From: Streptomyces sp. CB09001
GTDB lineage: Bacteria; Actinomycetota; Actinomycetes; Streptomycetales; Streptomycetaceae
Length of the DNA stretch: 64,000 nt
Assembly: GCF_003369795.1 (NCBI RefSeq)
Contig: NZ_CP026730.1
Span: 6,501,001 to 6,565,000 of the forward strand
Direction: 5' to 3'
Below are positions 27,007 through 36,297 of this stretch, piece by piece. Each line of letters opens with the position of its first letter. The stretch's first letter is position 1. The position numbers and the translations under genes are program-made. The notes beneath the pieces are model-generated. The model had not been told where the DNA came from. It saw only the letters and a program-made list of their open reading frames with translations, and did no database searches.

Positions 27007-27187
27007 TGATCGGCGACGAGTTGTCTCGATTGCTTCACGGTGCTGTCGCGGTTGGGATCTGGCGGTGTGAGCGTCACGGAAGCCCGGCTAACGTTCCTGG
27101 TCGCAGAGGCGTACGCCCGTGTGTTTCGGTACGGCGTGGGCCTTTCTGTTCGGGTTCCTGCACTGACGAATCACGGGGGTACAGAAC

Positions 27188-28489
27188 ATGGCGAGGCGAG
27201 ACAGCACGCCGGACGACAGAACACGGGATGTCAGAACACCCGGGGTGTTCGCTTCTTCCTCCCGGAGGCGTGTCCTGCGGCTGGCCGGCGGCGGTCTCGC
27301 CCTGGTGGCGCTGACCGCCGGTACGGCCGGCTGCGAGGAGGACGCCACGGACGTCAAGGATCCGGGAAGCGCCGGCGGCGACGAGCCGAAGGGCGGAGGC
27401 AAGGGCGCCGGCGACGGTGGCGGCGAGGGCGCCGGCGCCGACAAGAAGGGCCAGGCTCCCCAACCGCTGTGGACGAAGCCGACCTCGGCGGAGACCTACG
27501 GGGACAACGACGAGCTGGTGTCCGCGGGTGGCGTCGTGATCGCCAGCGGCAGTCCGCTGGCCGCCCTCGACGCCGCCACCGGCGGACAGAAGTGGACCCT
27601 GCCGGGCGGTGCCGTCCCCGGCGCACCCCTGCTGCTCAGCGAGGACACCCTGTACCTGGCCAGCAGCGAGTACGACGGTTCCGTCATCGGATACGCCCCG
27701 GCCTCCGGCAAGGAGACCTGGCGCAGCCGGCTGGGCCAGGAGTACCGGCAGCCGCGACCGATCGCGGTGGATGAGGCGCAGGTGTACGTCGTCGCCGAGA
27801 TCCTCGAGGAGGACGGCTCGTCCAAGACCAACGTCATAGCCGCCCTCAACAGCACCACGGGCAGGGTCGCCTGGAAGGAACAGCGCGACGTCGGCACCGA
27901 GCAGAACGGCATCCACGCCGCAGTCCGGGGCCGCCACCTCGTCTACACCGACTTCAAGAAGAACCTCACCGTGCGCGACACCGCGAGCGGCGGGCAGGTG
28001 TGGACACACAAGACGACCAAGACGAACTACGGCTTCTTCACCGTCCACCAGGACCTGGTCATCGTCCCCCTGGGGAACGTGCTCCAGGCATTCAACCTGG
28101 CCGACGGCAAGGAGAAATGGTCCCTCGAAGCGTCGGACGGGTCCCTCTTCAGGGAACCGGCGGTACTGGACGACGTCCTCTACATCGCCGACAGCGCCAG
28201 GACCCTGTGGGCCGTGGACCCGCGGAGCGGCAAACAGCTCTGGAAGTCCCAGGCCCTCGCGGACGCGGGACTCCAGGTGCCGCGGCAGTACGTGAAGGCG
28301 GGCGACACCCTCTACGGCGCCACGGACCTGGACAAGCAGGGCGGCATCATCGCCATGGACGCGAGGACCGGCGCGGTGCGCTGGACGTTCAACGACAACA
28401 CGGGCGACTACCACGCCTGGCTGGTGGCAACCGACGGCAAGCGCGTCTTCGCCCTGCACGGCAAGAAGCTGCACGCGCTGGGGGTGTGA
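27188..28489 (+). CDS. PQQ-binding-like beta-propeller lipoprotein (Tat type)
   Basis: A 433-residue protein. Residues 20-47 form a twin-arginine type signal (SSRRRVLRLAGGGLALVAL) ending in a lipobox (GTAGC). A Gly/Lys/Asp-rich linker follows, then a beta-propeller of the PQQ/BamB-like repeat type with recurring blades: ALDAATGGQKWTL, YAPASGKETWRS, ALNSTTGRVAWKE, AVDPRSGKQLWKS, AMDARTGAVRWTF. No enzymatic residues can be assigned; it probably acts as a scaffold or binding protein at the membrane surface. Confidence 0.88.
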   Translation: MARRDSTPDDRTRDVRTPGVFASSSRRRVLRLAGGGLALVALTAGTAGCEEDATDVKDPGSAGGDEPKGGGKGAGDGGGEGAGADKKGQAPQPLWTKPTSAETYGDNDELVSAGGVVIASGSPLAALDAATGGQKWTLPGGAVPGAPLLLSEDTLYLASSEYDGSVIGYAPASGKETWRSRLGQEYRQPRPIAVDEAQVYVVAEILEEDGSSKTNVIAALNSTTGRVAWKEQRDVGTEQNGIHAAVRGRHLVYTDFKKNLTVRDTASGGQVWTHKTTKTNYGFFTVHQDLVIVPLGNVLQAFNLADGKEKWSLEASDGSLFREPAVLDDVLYIADSARTLWAVDPRSGKQLWKSQALADAGLQVPRQYVKAGDTLYGATDLDKQGGIIAMDARTGAVRWTFNDNTGDYHAWLVATDGKRVFALHGKKLHALGV

Positions 28490-28573
28490 CGCGGGTCGAG
28501 CGGCGACGGACGGGTGACGGACGCCAGGCCCCAGCCGTAACGGGCCACCGTGCGCTGAGGGGATGCATCGACT

Positions 28574-28588
28574 GCATCGACTCGATGC
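28574..28588. promoter_or_regulatory. 15-bp palindrome upstream of the methylase gene
   Basis: GCATCGA-C-TCGATGC is a perfect inverted repeat. A direct repeat GCATCGACT (28565-28573, 28574-28582) overlaps it. Its half TCGATGC is also the outer part of the 29-bp palindrome at 49045-49073. Confidence 0.4.
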
Positions 28589-28678
28589 CCGAGTCTCGAA
28601 GCGAACGGGCCGGCATCCCAATCGTTCCGCCGGCTGTGCAGTCCGGCACGTGTTTTACGAGCGGATCGCCCCAATGTG

Positions 28679-28697
28679 TCGTTAGCGTAGTCAACGA
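28679..28697. promoter_or_regulatory. Defence-island inverted repeat, copy 1
   Basis: TCGTTAG-CGTAG-TCAACGA. The right half GTCAACGA is identical to that of copy 2 and nearly so to copy 4; the left arm is imperfect. It lies 46 bp before the methylase start. Confidence 0.5.
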
Positions 28698-28706
28698 AAG
28701 GGTTCA

Positions 28707-28735
28707 TTGAACTGACCGTAGGCGGTGTGTACGGT
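28707..28735 (+). promoter_or_regulatory. Promoter giving a leaderless methylase transcript
   Basis: TTGAAC (28707-28712), a 17-bp spacer, TACGGT (28730-28735). The expected start of transcription is at or within two bases of the ATG at 28744, and no ribosome site precedes this ATG. Confidence 0.55.
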
Positions 28736-28743
28736 TACGGACT

Positions 28744-30402
28744 ATGGTAGACACTCCCGCGGCCCCGGACGCCCCCATGGTCACCGGCTCTGAGATCGCC
28801 CGGCTCGCAGGCGTCACCCGTGCCGCGGTCTCCAACTGGAGGCGTCGGTACGACGACTTCCCCGCGCCCGCCGGTGGAAGTGTGAACAGCCCGCTCTTCG
28901 CTCTGGCTGATGTGCAGACATGGTTGAGCAAGCAGCGGAAGGGCCAGGACGTCTCCGAGGAGGTACAGCTCTGGCAGGCATTGCGGGCGACGTACGGTGA
29001 GGACATGGTCCGGGGGCTCGCGGCAGTTGCGCAGCGTCTCTCCGAAGGGGAGTCGCCGGTATCCCGCGAGCTGCCGGCAGAGGCCGTTCGTCTGGTACGT
29101 GTCCTCGCCGAGCGGGGGCCGGCCAGCGAAGCGGTGGAGGCCCTGGCGGAGCGCTTCACGGACTCCGTACGCAGGGCCGGGTCCGACCAGGTCACCTCGC
29201 CGCGCATCGTTCGAGCGCTGCGCCACTTCACGGCCGAGGTGGCGTCCGACGCCACCGTCTTCGATCCCGCCTGCGGAATCGGTTCTCTGCTGCTCGCCGT
29301 CGGCCCGGACCGCGGGCCGCGACGGCGGGGCCAGGAGAGCGAGCCCCACAGCGCCCGGTTCGCCCAGCTGCGCGCGGATCTCGCGGGCCGTACCGACGTG
29401 GATGTCGTCGCCGGAGACTCCTTGCGTGATGACAAGTGGCCGGGCCTCAAAGCGGACCTCGTCGTGTGCGACCCTCCAGTGGGAGACGCCGACTGGGGAC
29501 GGGAGGAACTGCTTCTCGACTCCCGTTGGGAGCTCGGAACACCCTCACGCGCCGAAGGCGAGCTCGCCTGGCTCCAGCACGCGTACGCGCACACCGCCGC
29601 GGGTGGTCAGGTCATCATGGTCATGCCTGCTTCGGTGGCATACCGCAAGGCGGGCCGGCGCATCCGTGCCGAGCTGGTGCGCCGCGGCGTCCTCACCCAG
29701 GTCGTCTCCCTGCCGGCGGGCAGCGCGGCCTCGCACGCCCTCCCCGTGCACCTGTGGCACCTGCGCCGCCCCGAGACCGTGAGCGACGCCGCGACGAGCG
29801 TGCGCATGATCGACCTGACCGCCAACGATCCGGACGGAGAGCTGGAGCCGGCGCCCGAGCAGATCGCCGACGTCCCGCTCATCGATCTCCTCGACGATAC
29901 GGTCGACCTCACGCCCGGCCGCCACGTGGAGGGATCGCACCGGGACTACGCGACCGAGTACGCGGCGGTCCGGCAGGAGTTGAGCGAACAGGTACGGATA
30001 CTGGCCGAGTCGCTGCCGGAGCTGGTCTCCGGCGAAGGCTCCGGCGCCCTGGACGGTTCCTCGGTGAGCGTGTCCGACCTCGCGCGCGCGGGTCTGGTGG
30101 CCTACGGAGACCTGGAACCCGTGTCGACCAGCGATCAGCTCGACACGGACTTCCTGCAGGGTTTCCTGCGCAGCGCGTCCAACACCCGGCGTTCCACGAG
30201 CGCCAGCGGTACCTTCCGGCTGGACGGCAAGGGCGCCCGCATCCCGCAGATGGACATCGCCGAACAGCGCCGTTACGGAGACGCCTTCCGCAGGCTGCAG
30301 GCGTTTCAGGAACTGGCGCGCCGAGTTGCCGAACTGAGCAGACAGGCATCCGAGCTGGCCCGCGACGGCATCGGGAACGGTGCGCTGCGACCGCCCGAGT
30401 GA
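28744..30402 (+). CDS. N-6 DNA methylase-like protein with N-terminal HTH
   Basis: A 552-residue protein. Residues 12-60 form a MerR-like/helix-turn-helix (GSEIARLAGVTRAAVSNWRR). The methylase core (residues 140-340) has motif I as VFDPACGIGSLLLAV and motif IV as VVCDPPVGDADWG. Motif IV in active adenine-N6 enzymes is (N/D)PP(F/Y/W); the aromatic residue is Val here, so activity is doubtful. A C-terminal helical part (residues 470-545) resembles the specificity/coiled-coil ends of type I-like enzymes. It is convergent, 7 bp away, with the helicase gene of the McrBC operon and probably belongs to the same system as modifier, sensor or regulator. Confidence 0.88.
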   Translation: MVDTPAAPDAPMVTGSEIARLAGVTRAAVSNWRRRYDDFPAPAGGSVNSPLFALADVQTWLSKQRKGQDVSEEVQLWQALRATYGEDMVRGLAAVAQRLSEGESPVSRELPAEAVRLVRVLAERGPASEAVEALAERFTDSVRRAGSDQVTSPRIVRALRHFTAEVASDATVFDPACGIGSLLLAVGPDRGPRRRGQESEPHSARFAQLRADLAGRTDVDVVAGDSLRDDKWPGLKADLVVCDPPVGDADWGREELLLDSRWELGTPSRAEGELAWLQHAYAHTAAGGQVIMVMPASVAYRKAGRRIRAELVRRGVLTQVVSLPAGSAASHALPVHLWHLRRPETVSDAATSVRMIDLTANDPDGELEPAPEQIADVPLIDLLDDTVDLTPGRHVEGSHRDYATEYAAVRQELSEQVRILAESLPELVSGEGSGALDGSSVSVSDLARAGLVAYGDLEPVSTSDQLDTDFLQGFLRSASNTRRSTSASGTFRLDGKGARIPQMDIAEQRRYGDAFRRLQAFQELARRVAELSRQASELARDGIGNGALRPPE

Positions 30403-30409
30403 CGACCGG

Positions 30410-32554
30410 TCACAAGGCTTCCGGTATGAACGGGCTGCCCGCCCCGCTCCACGTGACGGCCAGAGCCTCGCGTGCCCGGGTGCAGGCAACGAACAAGAGG
30501 CAGCGTTCCCGCATCAGGTCGGAGTCGTGCTGCAAGGAGTCGACCGAGGCCGGTGTCACTTCGCGCGCGAACGGCACCGCGCCCGCCGTCACACCGAGGA
30601 CCGCGACACAACGGAACTCCAGCCCCTTCATGGCATGCATCGTCGCGAGACGTACGCCGTCAACACCGGAGCCCTGACCGTCCTTGACCCGGACAACAGG
30701 TACCCCGGCCGCGGTCAACCGGTCGTACACCTTGTCCAACAGCACGTTGAACCGGGTGCACACGCCGATCTCGGACGGAGCGATGCCCTGAGCGATCCAG
30801 CCCCGGACCCGCTCCACCAGCGCCGCGACCTCCGTCTGCTCCGAGCCGTGCCCCGCCACCTGCGGCCGTCGGCCGTGCAGCAGCGAACGGTACCCGGCCA
30901 GCGTGTCACTGCCCTCACCTCCCAGGTCGTCGACGGACACCGTTGCCAGGATGCCGGTCGACCAGGCAAGGATCTCCTCCGTGCTGCGGTAGTTGATGCG
31001 CAGCCGCTGGGTGCGCCCCGCCACGGAGACGCCGAGTGAACCGAGCGATACCCGGGAGTCGTAGATACGCTGGTGCGGATCGCCGGTGAGGAACAGATCG
31101 TCGCTGCCCGGCGCCACCGCGCCGCGCAGCACCCGCCACTGGGCCGGGTGCAGGTCCTGCGCCTCGTCGACCACGACGTGATCGTGCGTGGGCGCGGAAG
31201 CGGCCAAGAGCTCCGCTGCCCTGGCACACACCTTCAGATGCGTCGTCGCCCGCTGGTCGCGCAGCATCGACTCGAACAGCTCGACCGCAGGCCACAGCTG
31301 CTCCCTCCGGGCCGGTCCCAACGCGCTGCCGCGTCCCCGTCGTGCGACCGAGCGATATCCCTCCAGCGTGCGCACGTCCTGGGCCAGCACCACATGCCGG
31401 TACTCCTGGGCGAGGAACTGCTCCGTCCACGGCAGCCCCAGCTTCTTGACGACCCGTTGCCACAACTGCCGCTCCTCCCGGTCACCGACGGGGGAGGGCA
31501 CGCTGCCGTCGATACGGGCCACGACACCGCGCGCGTACGCGTTGACCGTGGTCACCTCCACCCGGTTGAGCAGCGACTCCTCACCGTCCAGCAGCAGACC
31601 GAGGTTCTCGCGCAACGAGGCGGCCAGCGCGTTGGTGTACGTGGTGAGGAGAATCCGGGTGTCGGGCGATCTGGTCAGAAGATGCTTGACCCGGTGCAGC
31701 GCAGCCACCGTCTTGCCCGTCCCCGGCCCGCCGGTCACCTGCACCGGGCCCCCGTACGACACCCGGTAGGCGACCCGGCGCTGCGAGGGATGCAGGAACA
31801 CCCGCCAGGCGGCGAACGGCTTCTCGAGGATCTCGGCGAGCTCCTCGGGCCCGCTGACGAGGGTGATCCGGCTCGACGTGTTGGCGATGGCCGCGGCGAG
31901 CGTCTCGTCGGGATCGGGGCCGGCGTGCACGGGGCGGCGTACGGCGACCACGTCCCGGTAGACCTCCTCGGGAGGAAATCCCTCGGCGAGGTACTGCAGC
32001 ACCTCGAACTGGTCCTCCGGCAGCAACGTCCCGAAGGCCTCCAGCTGCGCCTTGTCGATGACGGTGCGTACGGCCCTCAGCACCTGGTCGTCGAGACCCA
32101 GTTCGCGCAGCACCGTGTCCGAGTACGCGGCGAACAGTAGGGAAGGAGCGGTGGCGGCCGCCTTCTCGAGCTGCGGCGTCAGCTGCTCGATCGCCCGTAC
32201 GTTGCGCACCTCGAGGGCCCGGGTGGCGGAGTTGGTGGTGTACAGCCGCTTGGCGGCCCAGGTGTAGGCGTCGTCGTGCCGGACCACGTTGACCAGGAGG
32301 AACACATCACTGCCGTCGTCCGGGGCCAGCACGACACCCCGCCAGAAGTCGTTGATGCGGATGGTCCGCATACGACGGTCGGCTGCCTTCTCGACCGATT
32401 CGAGATGCAGCCCCTTGTCCTGCTGCAGCTCCGGCACGGTGAGCTGCTGAAACTTCTGCATCGCCTTGCGCACGCCGTTCCTGACCGGCTTCTCGAGAGC
32501 GTCGTAGCTCTCCCAGAAACTGTTGGCGAACGCAAGCTGTGGCACGGTGCCCAC
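30410..32554 (-). CDS. UvrD/Rep-type SF1 helicase with ParE-like N-terminal domain
   Basis: A 714-residue protein. Residues 1-100 resemble the RelE/ParE toxin fold (LAFANSFWESYDALEKPVRNG, RRMRTIRINDFWRGVVLAP, RHDDAYTWA). The helicase core has Walker A GGPGTGKT at 275-282, the Walker B region VVDEAQDLHP near 467, QRLRINYRS (motif IV-like), LATMHAMKGLEFRCVAV (motif V) and FVACTRAREAL (motif VI). It would unwind or translocate on DNA in the cytoplasm. It is the last gene of the SMC-McrBC operon, 76 bp after mcrC. Confidence 0.9.
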   Translation of the reverse strand: MGTVPQLAFANSFWESYDALEKPVRNGVRKAMQKFQQLTVPELQQDKGLHLESVEKAADRRMRTIRINDFWRGVVLAPDDGSDVFLLVNVVRHDDAYTWAAKRLYTTNSATRALEVRNVRAIEQLTPQLEKAAATAPSLLFAAYSDTVLRELGLDDQVLRAVRTVIDKAQLEAFGTLLPEDQFEVLQYLAEGFPPEEVYRDVVAVRRPVHAGPDPDETLAAAIANTSSRITLVSGPEELAEILEKPFAAWRVFLHPSQRRVAYRVSYGGPVQVTGGPGTGKTVAALHRVKHLLTRSPDTRILLTTYTNALAASLRENLGLLLDGEESLLNRVEVTTVNAYARGVVARIDGSVPSPVGDREERQLWQRVVKKLGLPWTEQFLAQEYRHVVLAQDVRTLEGYRSVARRGRGSALGPARREQLWPAVELFESMLRDQRATTHLKVCARAAELLAASAPTHDHVVVDEAQDLHPAQWRVLRGAVAPGSDDLFLTGDPHQRIYDSRVSLGSLGVSVAGRTQRLRINYRSTEEILAWSTGILATVSVDDLGGEGSDTLAGYRSLLHGRRPQVAGHGSEQTEVAALVERVRGWIAQGIAPSEIGVCTRFNVLLDKVYDRLTAAGVPVVRVKDGQGSGVDGVRLATMHAMKGLEFRCVAVLGVTAGAVPFAREVTPASVDSLQHDSDLMRERCLLFVACTRAREALAVTWSGAGSPFIPEAL

Positions 32555-32629
32555 TCCTCACCCCGGACTTGACCCTGAACAGTCGATCATACGGGTGGCA
32601 GGCCGCCGTTCCACGGGGGTGCGGCAGCG

Positions 32630-33886
32630 TCAGGCGGTGTACATCCGCCGTGCCACCCGGCCGATGTCGGCCAACAGACCGGCAGGGTCCTGGTCCAGGT
32701 CGAGAGCGTGCTGGTGGATCAGGATGCCGGCGTGCCGCACGTGATGGGACACGTGCGGGGCGTTGCCCTTCGCATAGACCAGGTGCCCTTCCCGCAGGCC
32801 CAGAGCGGTGCAGTAGGCGAGCATCTGATACAGGTCGGCGTCCGGATAGCCGCCCCGTCTCTCGGCCTTGTACTTGGCGTCCACGACCGCGCACGGAATG
32901 CCGTCGGCGCCGTACAGCACGAAGTCCGGCCGCATACGGATCGCCGATGCCTCGTCCAGGTGATGCGAGTCCTGCAGCCGGGACGTGCGGCCCCCGCCAC
33001 GTACCGCCTCACGCAGGGCGACGGTCACGAAGTCCTCGAAGAGCTGGTTCATGTCGAACAGGAACCCGTCGATGCGCAGACCGCCGGGTGAGTGCTCGGC
33101 CGATGCTCCGCGCAGACAGACCTCGGCGAGGCGCAGCGCATGGTGGTAGCGGGAGTTGAGACGAGTGGGCCGCCATCCTGGCAGCTCCTGCCCCCGAACG
33201 ACCGGCGTCACATCGGCGAGCCGCGCCCGCTGATGCAGCAGCCTGCGCCGCACGTCACGCGGAACACCGGGCAGGCGCAGCAGCCGCTCGACGGCCGTGC
33301 GGAGCACTCGGTTCTCCGCGATGTCGGTGGTGAACTCGTCATAGGCCACCTCCACCGGCAGCGTCGCCCCGAACCGCCGCCGGATCTGCTCGGCCTCCCT
33401 GATCCGTCCACGGAAGACCAGAGAACTCTCCTCCACGGACCGATACCCCTGCAGCAGCCCCTGACGCAGTGCGCGGTCGATCTGCCGCTCCACGGCATGG
33501 GCGAGGGCGGGCATCAGCCCGTCGTACTCATTCACACCCACCTCCCCGTCGCGCCAGCCGCCAGCGGGGTCGAGGCTGTACCCAAGGAGGAAGAAGAGCC
33601 GGGCGATGGGCACTTTGGGAGCCACCCGCACAGTGAACGGTTCCCGCGCACCCGGCACTGAGAGAGCAACTGCCCCGACCTTTGAGCCGGCCCGCAGCGA
33701 CCAGCGACCGGACGTGTACGGGTCGGGCGCCGCGTCGACGACGTCTCCCGCCGCCAGCGCACGCCCCACTTCGTCCGGCAGCGCCAGTCCGTTGACGGCC
33801 GCGTACTCGGTGAGGTCGACACCGGACAGGACGCCTGCCGGTGTCGTCCCCTCCGCCATTTCGTCTCCGGCGGACGTGAGCGTCAT
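32630..33886 (-). CDS. mcrC: McrC-family restriction endonuclease subunit
   Basis: A 418-residue McrC protein. The N-terminal half (to about residue 150) is the McrB-contacting beta-barrel region. The C-terminal PD-(D/E)xK nuclease is visible as IRMRPDFVLYG and CAVVDAKYK (residues about 310-345), followed by YQMLAYCTALG, a typical end of this fold. The start codon overlaps the end of the McrB-like gene as ATGA, so the pair is stoichiometrically coupled. In type IV restriction, McrC supplies DNA cleavage when the McrB ring translocates. Confidence 0.93.
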   Translation of the reverse strand: MTLTSAGDEMAEGTTPAGVLSGVDLTEYAAVNGLALPDEVGRALAAGDVVDAAPDPYTSGRWSLRAGSKVGAVALSVPGAREPFTVRVAPKVPIARLFFLLGYSLDPAGGWRDGEVGVNEYDGLMPALAHAVERQIDRALRQGLLQGYRSVEESSLVFRGRIREAEQIRRRFGATLPVEVAYDEFTTDIAENRVLRTAVERLLRLPGVPRDVRRRLLHQRARLADVTPVVRGQELPGWRPTRLNSRYHHALRLAEVCLRGASAEHSPGGLRIDGFLFDMNQLFEDFVTVALREAVRGGGRTSRLQDSHHLDEASAIRMRPDFVLYGADGIPCAVVDAKYKAERRGGYPDADLYQMLAYCTALGLREGHLVYAKGNAPHVSHHVRHAGILIHQHALDLDQDPAGLLADIGRVARRMYTA

Positions 33887-35700
33887 CCCAGCGTCTCTCG
33901 CAATGCGGCCACACCGTATCGGGCCTCGACGTCCACACCCTCCCCGTAGTGGTGTTCCTCCAGCAACGGCAGGATCTTCGTCCGCCAGGTCCGCTCGAGA
34001 CCGCCCTCCCGGAAGACGCCCTTCTTCATCAGGTAGGAGGGCCCGACACGGAAGTCGGCGTCGTCGATACGGGAGTTGAGCGCGTCGAGCAGATCAGCCG
34101 GTTCCCGATCTCTGCCCTCCCGCTCCAGCCAGCGCCGCAGCAGCCCGCTCGTCGGCTCGGTGCGCGGCGACAACTCCACGAAGGCGAACCGCCGCCGCAT
34201 GGCAGCGTCGACCAGCGCGATCGACCGGTCCGCGGTGTTCATGGTGCCGATGACGAACAGGTTGGGCGGCAGCGCGAAGTCGTCACCGGAGTAGGTGAGA
34301 CGCACCGACTTGTTCCGGTACTCCAACAGGAAGTACAGCTCACCGAAGACCTTCGCCAGGTTGGCACGGTTGATCTCGTCGATGACCAGGAAGTGCGGGA
34401 TGTGCCGGTTGCCCTCCCGGGCGGCGAGGTCGGCGAGCTCGCGCAGCGGACCCGCGGTGAGCCTGAAGTCGACCTTCCGGGTCTCCACGTCCTCCTGGGG
34501 CCGGAACCCTTCAAAGAAGTCCTCGTAGGCGTACGACGGATGGAACTGCACCAGCTTGACCTGCTCGGGACCACCGCCGAGGAACTCGGCGAGCTTCAGT
34601 GCCAGGTAGGTCTTGCCGGTGCCCGGAGGGCCGTAGAACACCAGTTGGCGCTCGTCGGCGAGCAGGTCACGCACCTCGCGCAGCCATGCCGTGTCGTGCA
34701 CGAGCAGCTCGGCGGCCAGATCGTCCGTGGGATCGGGCAACTCCGGGTCGCGGCGGGCGACGATGGCCGGCACCTCCGTGGTCGGGTCGCCATCCGCCGC
34801 CACTGCCTCCTCGGCGAGCTCCGCGTCGCTCCGCCCCAGCCCGTCGATGAGGGGAAGCACGGCGGTGAGGTCGACGACGTCGTGCTGCACGGACAGCTTC
34901 TGCTGCAAGGCCTCCGGCAACTGGTCGTACGGCACACCGTCGCGCCGCCACGTGGCCCTGCGGCGCAGGCTGGTGAGCCCGCCCTCGGAGTCGACCCGTT
35001 CCGCGCCGCCGTCGACGAGACCGACGTGGAGCAGTCCCCCCGAGATCGTGCAGACGGTGTCTCCGGGGCGCATCTGCGTGAGGAAGTAGTGCAGCTCGTC
35101 GACCATCGCCTGCTTCTGGCTGTACGAGGTCGTGGCGTCGTACCCCTCCTGGACGTATCGGCGCAGCGCACTCTTGGTGGGATCGCTCTCGTCGATCAAC
35201 GGCAGGTGCGTCGCGGGAAGCGTCACCAGCCCGTCGGACAGCCACAGGCGCTTGACCAGGTCGCGTCCCGCCACGTTGGACCCACGCACCAGCCAGGCCT
35301 TGCGGGGCGGGCGCCAGGAGTGCCCGAGGTAGTCGACGAGCGGGAAGTCCTCCTTCGTGCGCCACTCGGTCAGGGCGTCCGAGCCGCGCCCGGCCACGAT
35401 CGAGGCCGCGGCAGAGGGAGAGTTGCACTCGATGTCCCGCGAGGTCTCCAGGTAACCGGGCCAGCGCTCCGACTCCCGGACGGCCCCCTCCTCGATCAAC
35501 GCCTCCCGTTGCGCCGTCGCATAGGGACCGGCGCCCGGCAACGTCTCCCGCCGTACCGGTGAACCGGCCAGCACCAGGAACTGCGGACTGCCGTTCATCC
35601 CTTTCGACGGCAGCACGCGTCCACGCGCGTACGGCCCGCCGTTGGGCAGTCGGAGCCGGAACTCCGGGTACCGCGCCTGTTCATCGCCAGTCGTCGTCAT
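33883..35700 (-). CDS. McrB-type AAA+ GTPase with DUF4357 and probable PUA/EVE-like domain
   Basis: A 605-residue protein from ATG 35700 (GGGGGA ribosome site; the open frame extends to 35847). Residues about 10-110 match DUF4357: GRVLPSKGMNGSPQFLVLAG, then CNSPSAAASIVAGRGSDA and a following TEW. Residues about 195-255 have GDTVCTISGGLLHVGLVDG, resembling PUA/EVE-like readers of modified bases. The AAA+ domain has Walker A GPPGTGKT at 357-364, Walker B VIDEINRANLAKVFGELYFL and the McrB-specific NTADRSIALVDAAMRRRF. It should form the GTP-driven ring that recruits McrC. DUF4357 plus reader domain suggests recognition of modified or foreign DNA. Confidence 0.92.
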   Translation of the reverse strand: MTTTGDEQARYPEFRLRLPNGGPYARGRVLPSKGMNGSPQFLVLAGSPVRRETLPGAGPYATAQREALIEEGAVRESERWPGYLETSRDIECNSPSAAASIVAGRGSDALTEWRTKEDFPLVDYLGHSWRPPRKAWLVRGSNVAGRDLVKRLWLSDGLVTLPATHLPLIDESDPTKSALRRYVQEGYDATTSYSQKQAMVDELHYFLTQMRPGDTVCTISGGLLHVGLVDGGAERVDSEGGLTSLRRRATWRRDGVPYDQLPEALQQKLSVQHDVVDLTAVLPLIDGLGRSDAELAEEAVAADGDPTTEVPAIVARRDPELPDPTDDLAAELLVHDTAWLREVRDLLADERQLVFYGPPGTGKTYLALKLAEFLGGGPEQVKLVQFHPSYAYEDFFEGFRPQEDVETRKVDFRLTAGPLRELADLAAREGNRHIPHFLVIDEINRANLAKVFGELYFLLEYRNKSVRLTYSGDDFALPPNLFVIGTMNTADRSIALVDAAMRRRFAFVELSPRTEPTSGLLRRWLEREGRDREPADLLDALNSRIDDADFRVGPSYLMKKGVFREGGLERTWRTKILPLLEEHHYGEGVDVEARYGVAALRETLG

Positions 35701-35919
35701 CGTTCCCCCAACAGGAATTTCGGGCACAACACTTTGCGGGACCGGAGCCTCGCAGCCTGATGGGCGTCCGGTCTCGTGCGCCATCGCCCTGCTGACCCCG
35801 GGACGGAGGGCGGCGCTGGATCTTCTGCGCGAGGTCCGCCGGTTCATCGCCGGGTTGTTGGTGTCTGATCGGCGACTCTACGGGCCGATCCGAAACACGC
35901 TGCGCACAGCGAGGGGTGT

Positions 35920-36297
35920 TCATGCGTCCTCGGAGGCGAGGGCCGCGAGGAGACCGGTGACTTCGAGCAACCGGGCCCGGATCTCCGCCGGGGCCGGTGG
36001 CAGCTCATAGCTGCGGTAGTGGCAGGCGGCGCTCAGCGACGTCCAAGTGGTGCGGCATCTGCGGGCGGTGTCGTGGCCCGCGTACCACTCCAGGCAGAGC
36101 ATGCGGTGCTTGCCGATCCGCGTCATCGACGGGGTGACTCGCAGCCAGTACGCGTCCAGGGCCATGTCCAGTGCCATGCGCAGCAGCACCGCTGCGGCAC
36201 GGGCACGCAGGCCCGGAGCCAGCGTGTGGACGGTTCCTGGCTCGGGCAACAGGAGCTTGCCGGCGGCGGTCACGAGGGTTTCGGGGGAGGTGCTCAT
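35920..36297 (-). CDS. Small protein of the SMC-McrBC operon, unknown function
   Basis: A 125-residue protein I do not recognise. It is helical in outlook, with segments AAAVLLRMALDMALDAYWLR and CRTTWTSLSAACHYRSYELP and no metal or nucleotide motif. ATG 36297 overlaps the stop of the SMC-like gene as ATGA, which argues that it is a real partner of that protein; 219 bp separate it from the McrB gene start. It may be a small subunit comparable to those that join SMC-type defence ATPases. Confidence 0.72.
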   Translation of the reverse strand: MSTSPETLVTAAGKLLLPEPGTVHTLAPGLRARAAAVLLRMALDMALDAYWLRVTPSMTRIGKHRMLCLEWYAGHDTARRCRTTWTSLSAACHYRSYELPPAPAEIRARLLEVTGLLAALASEDA

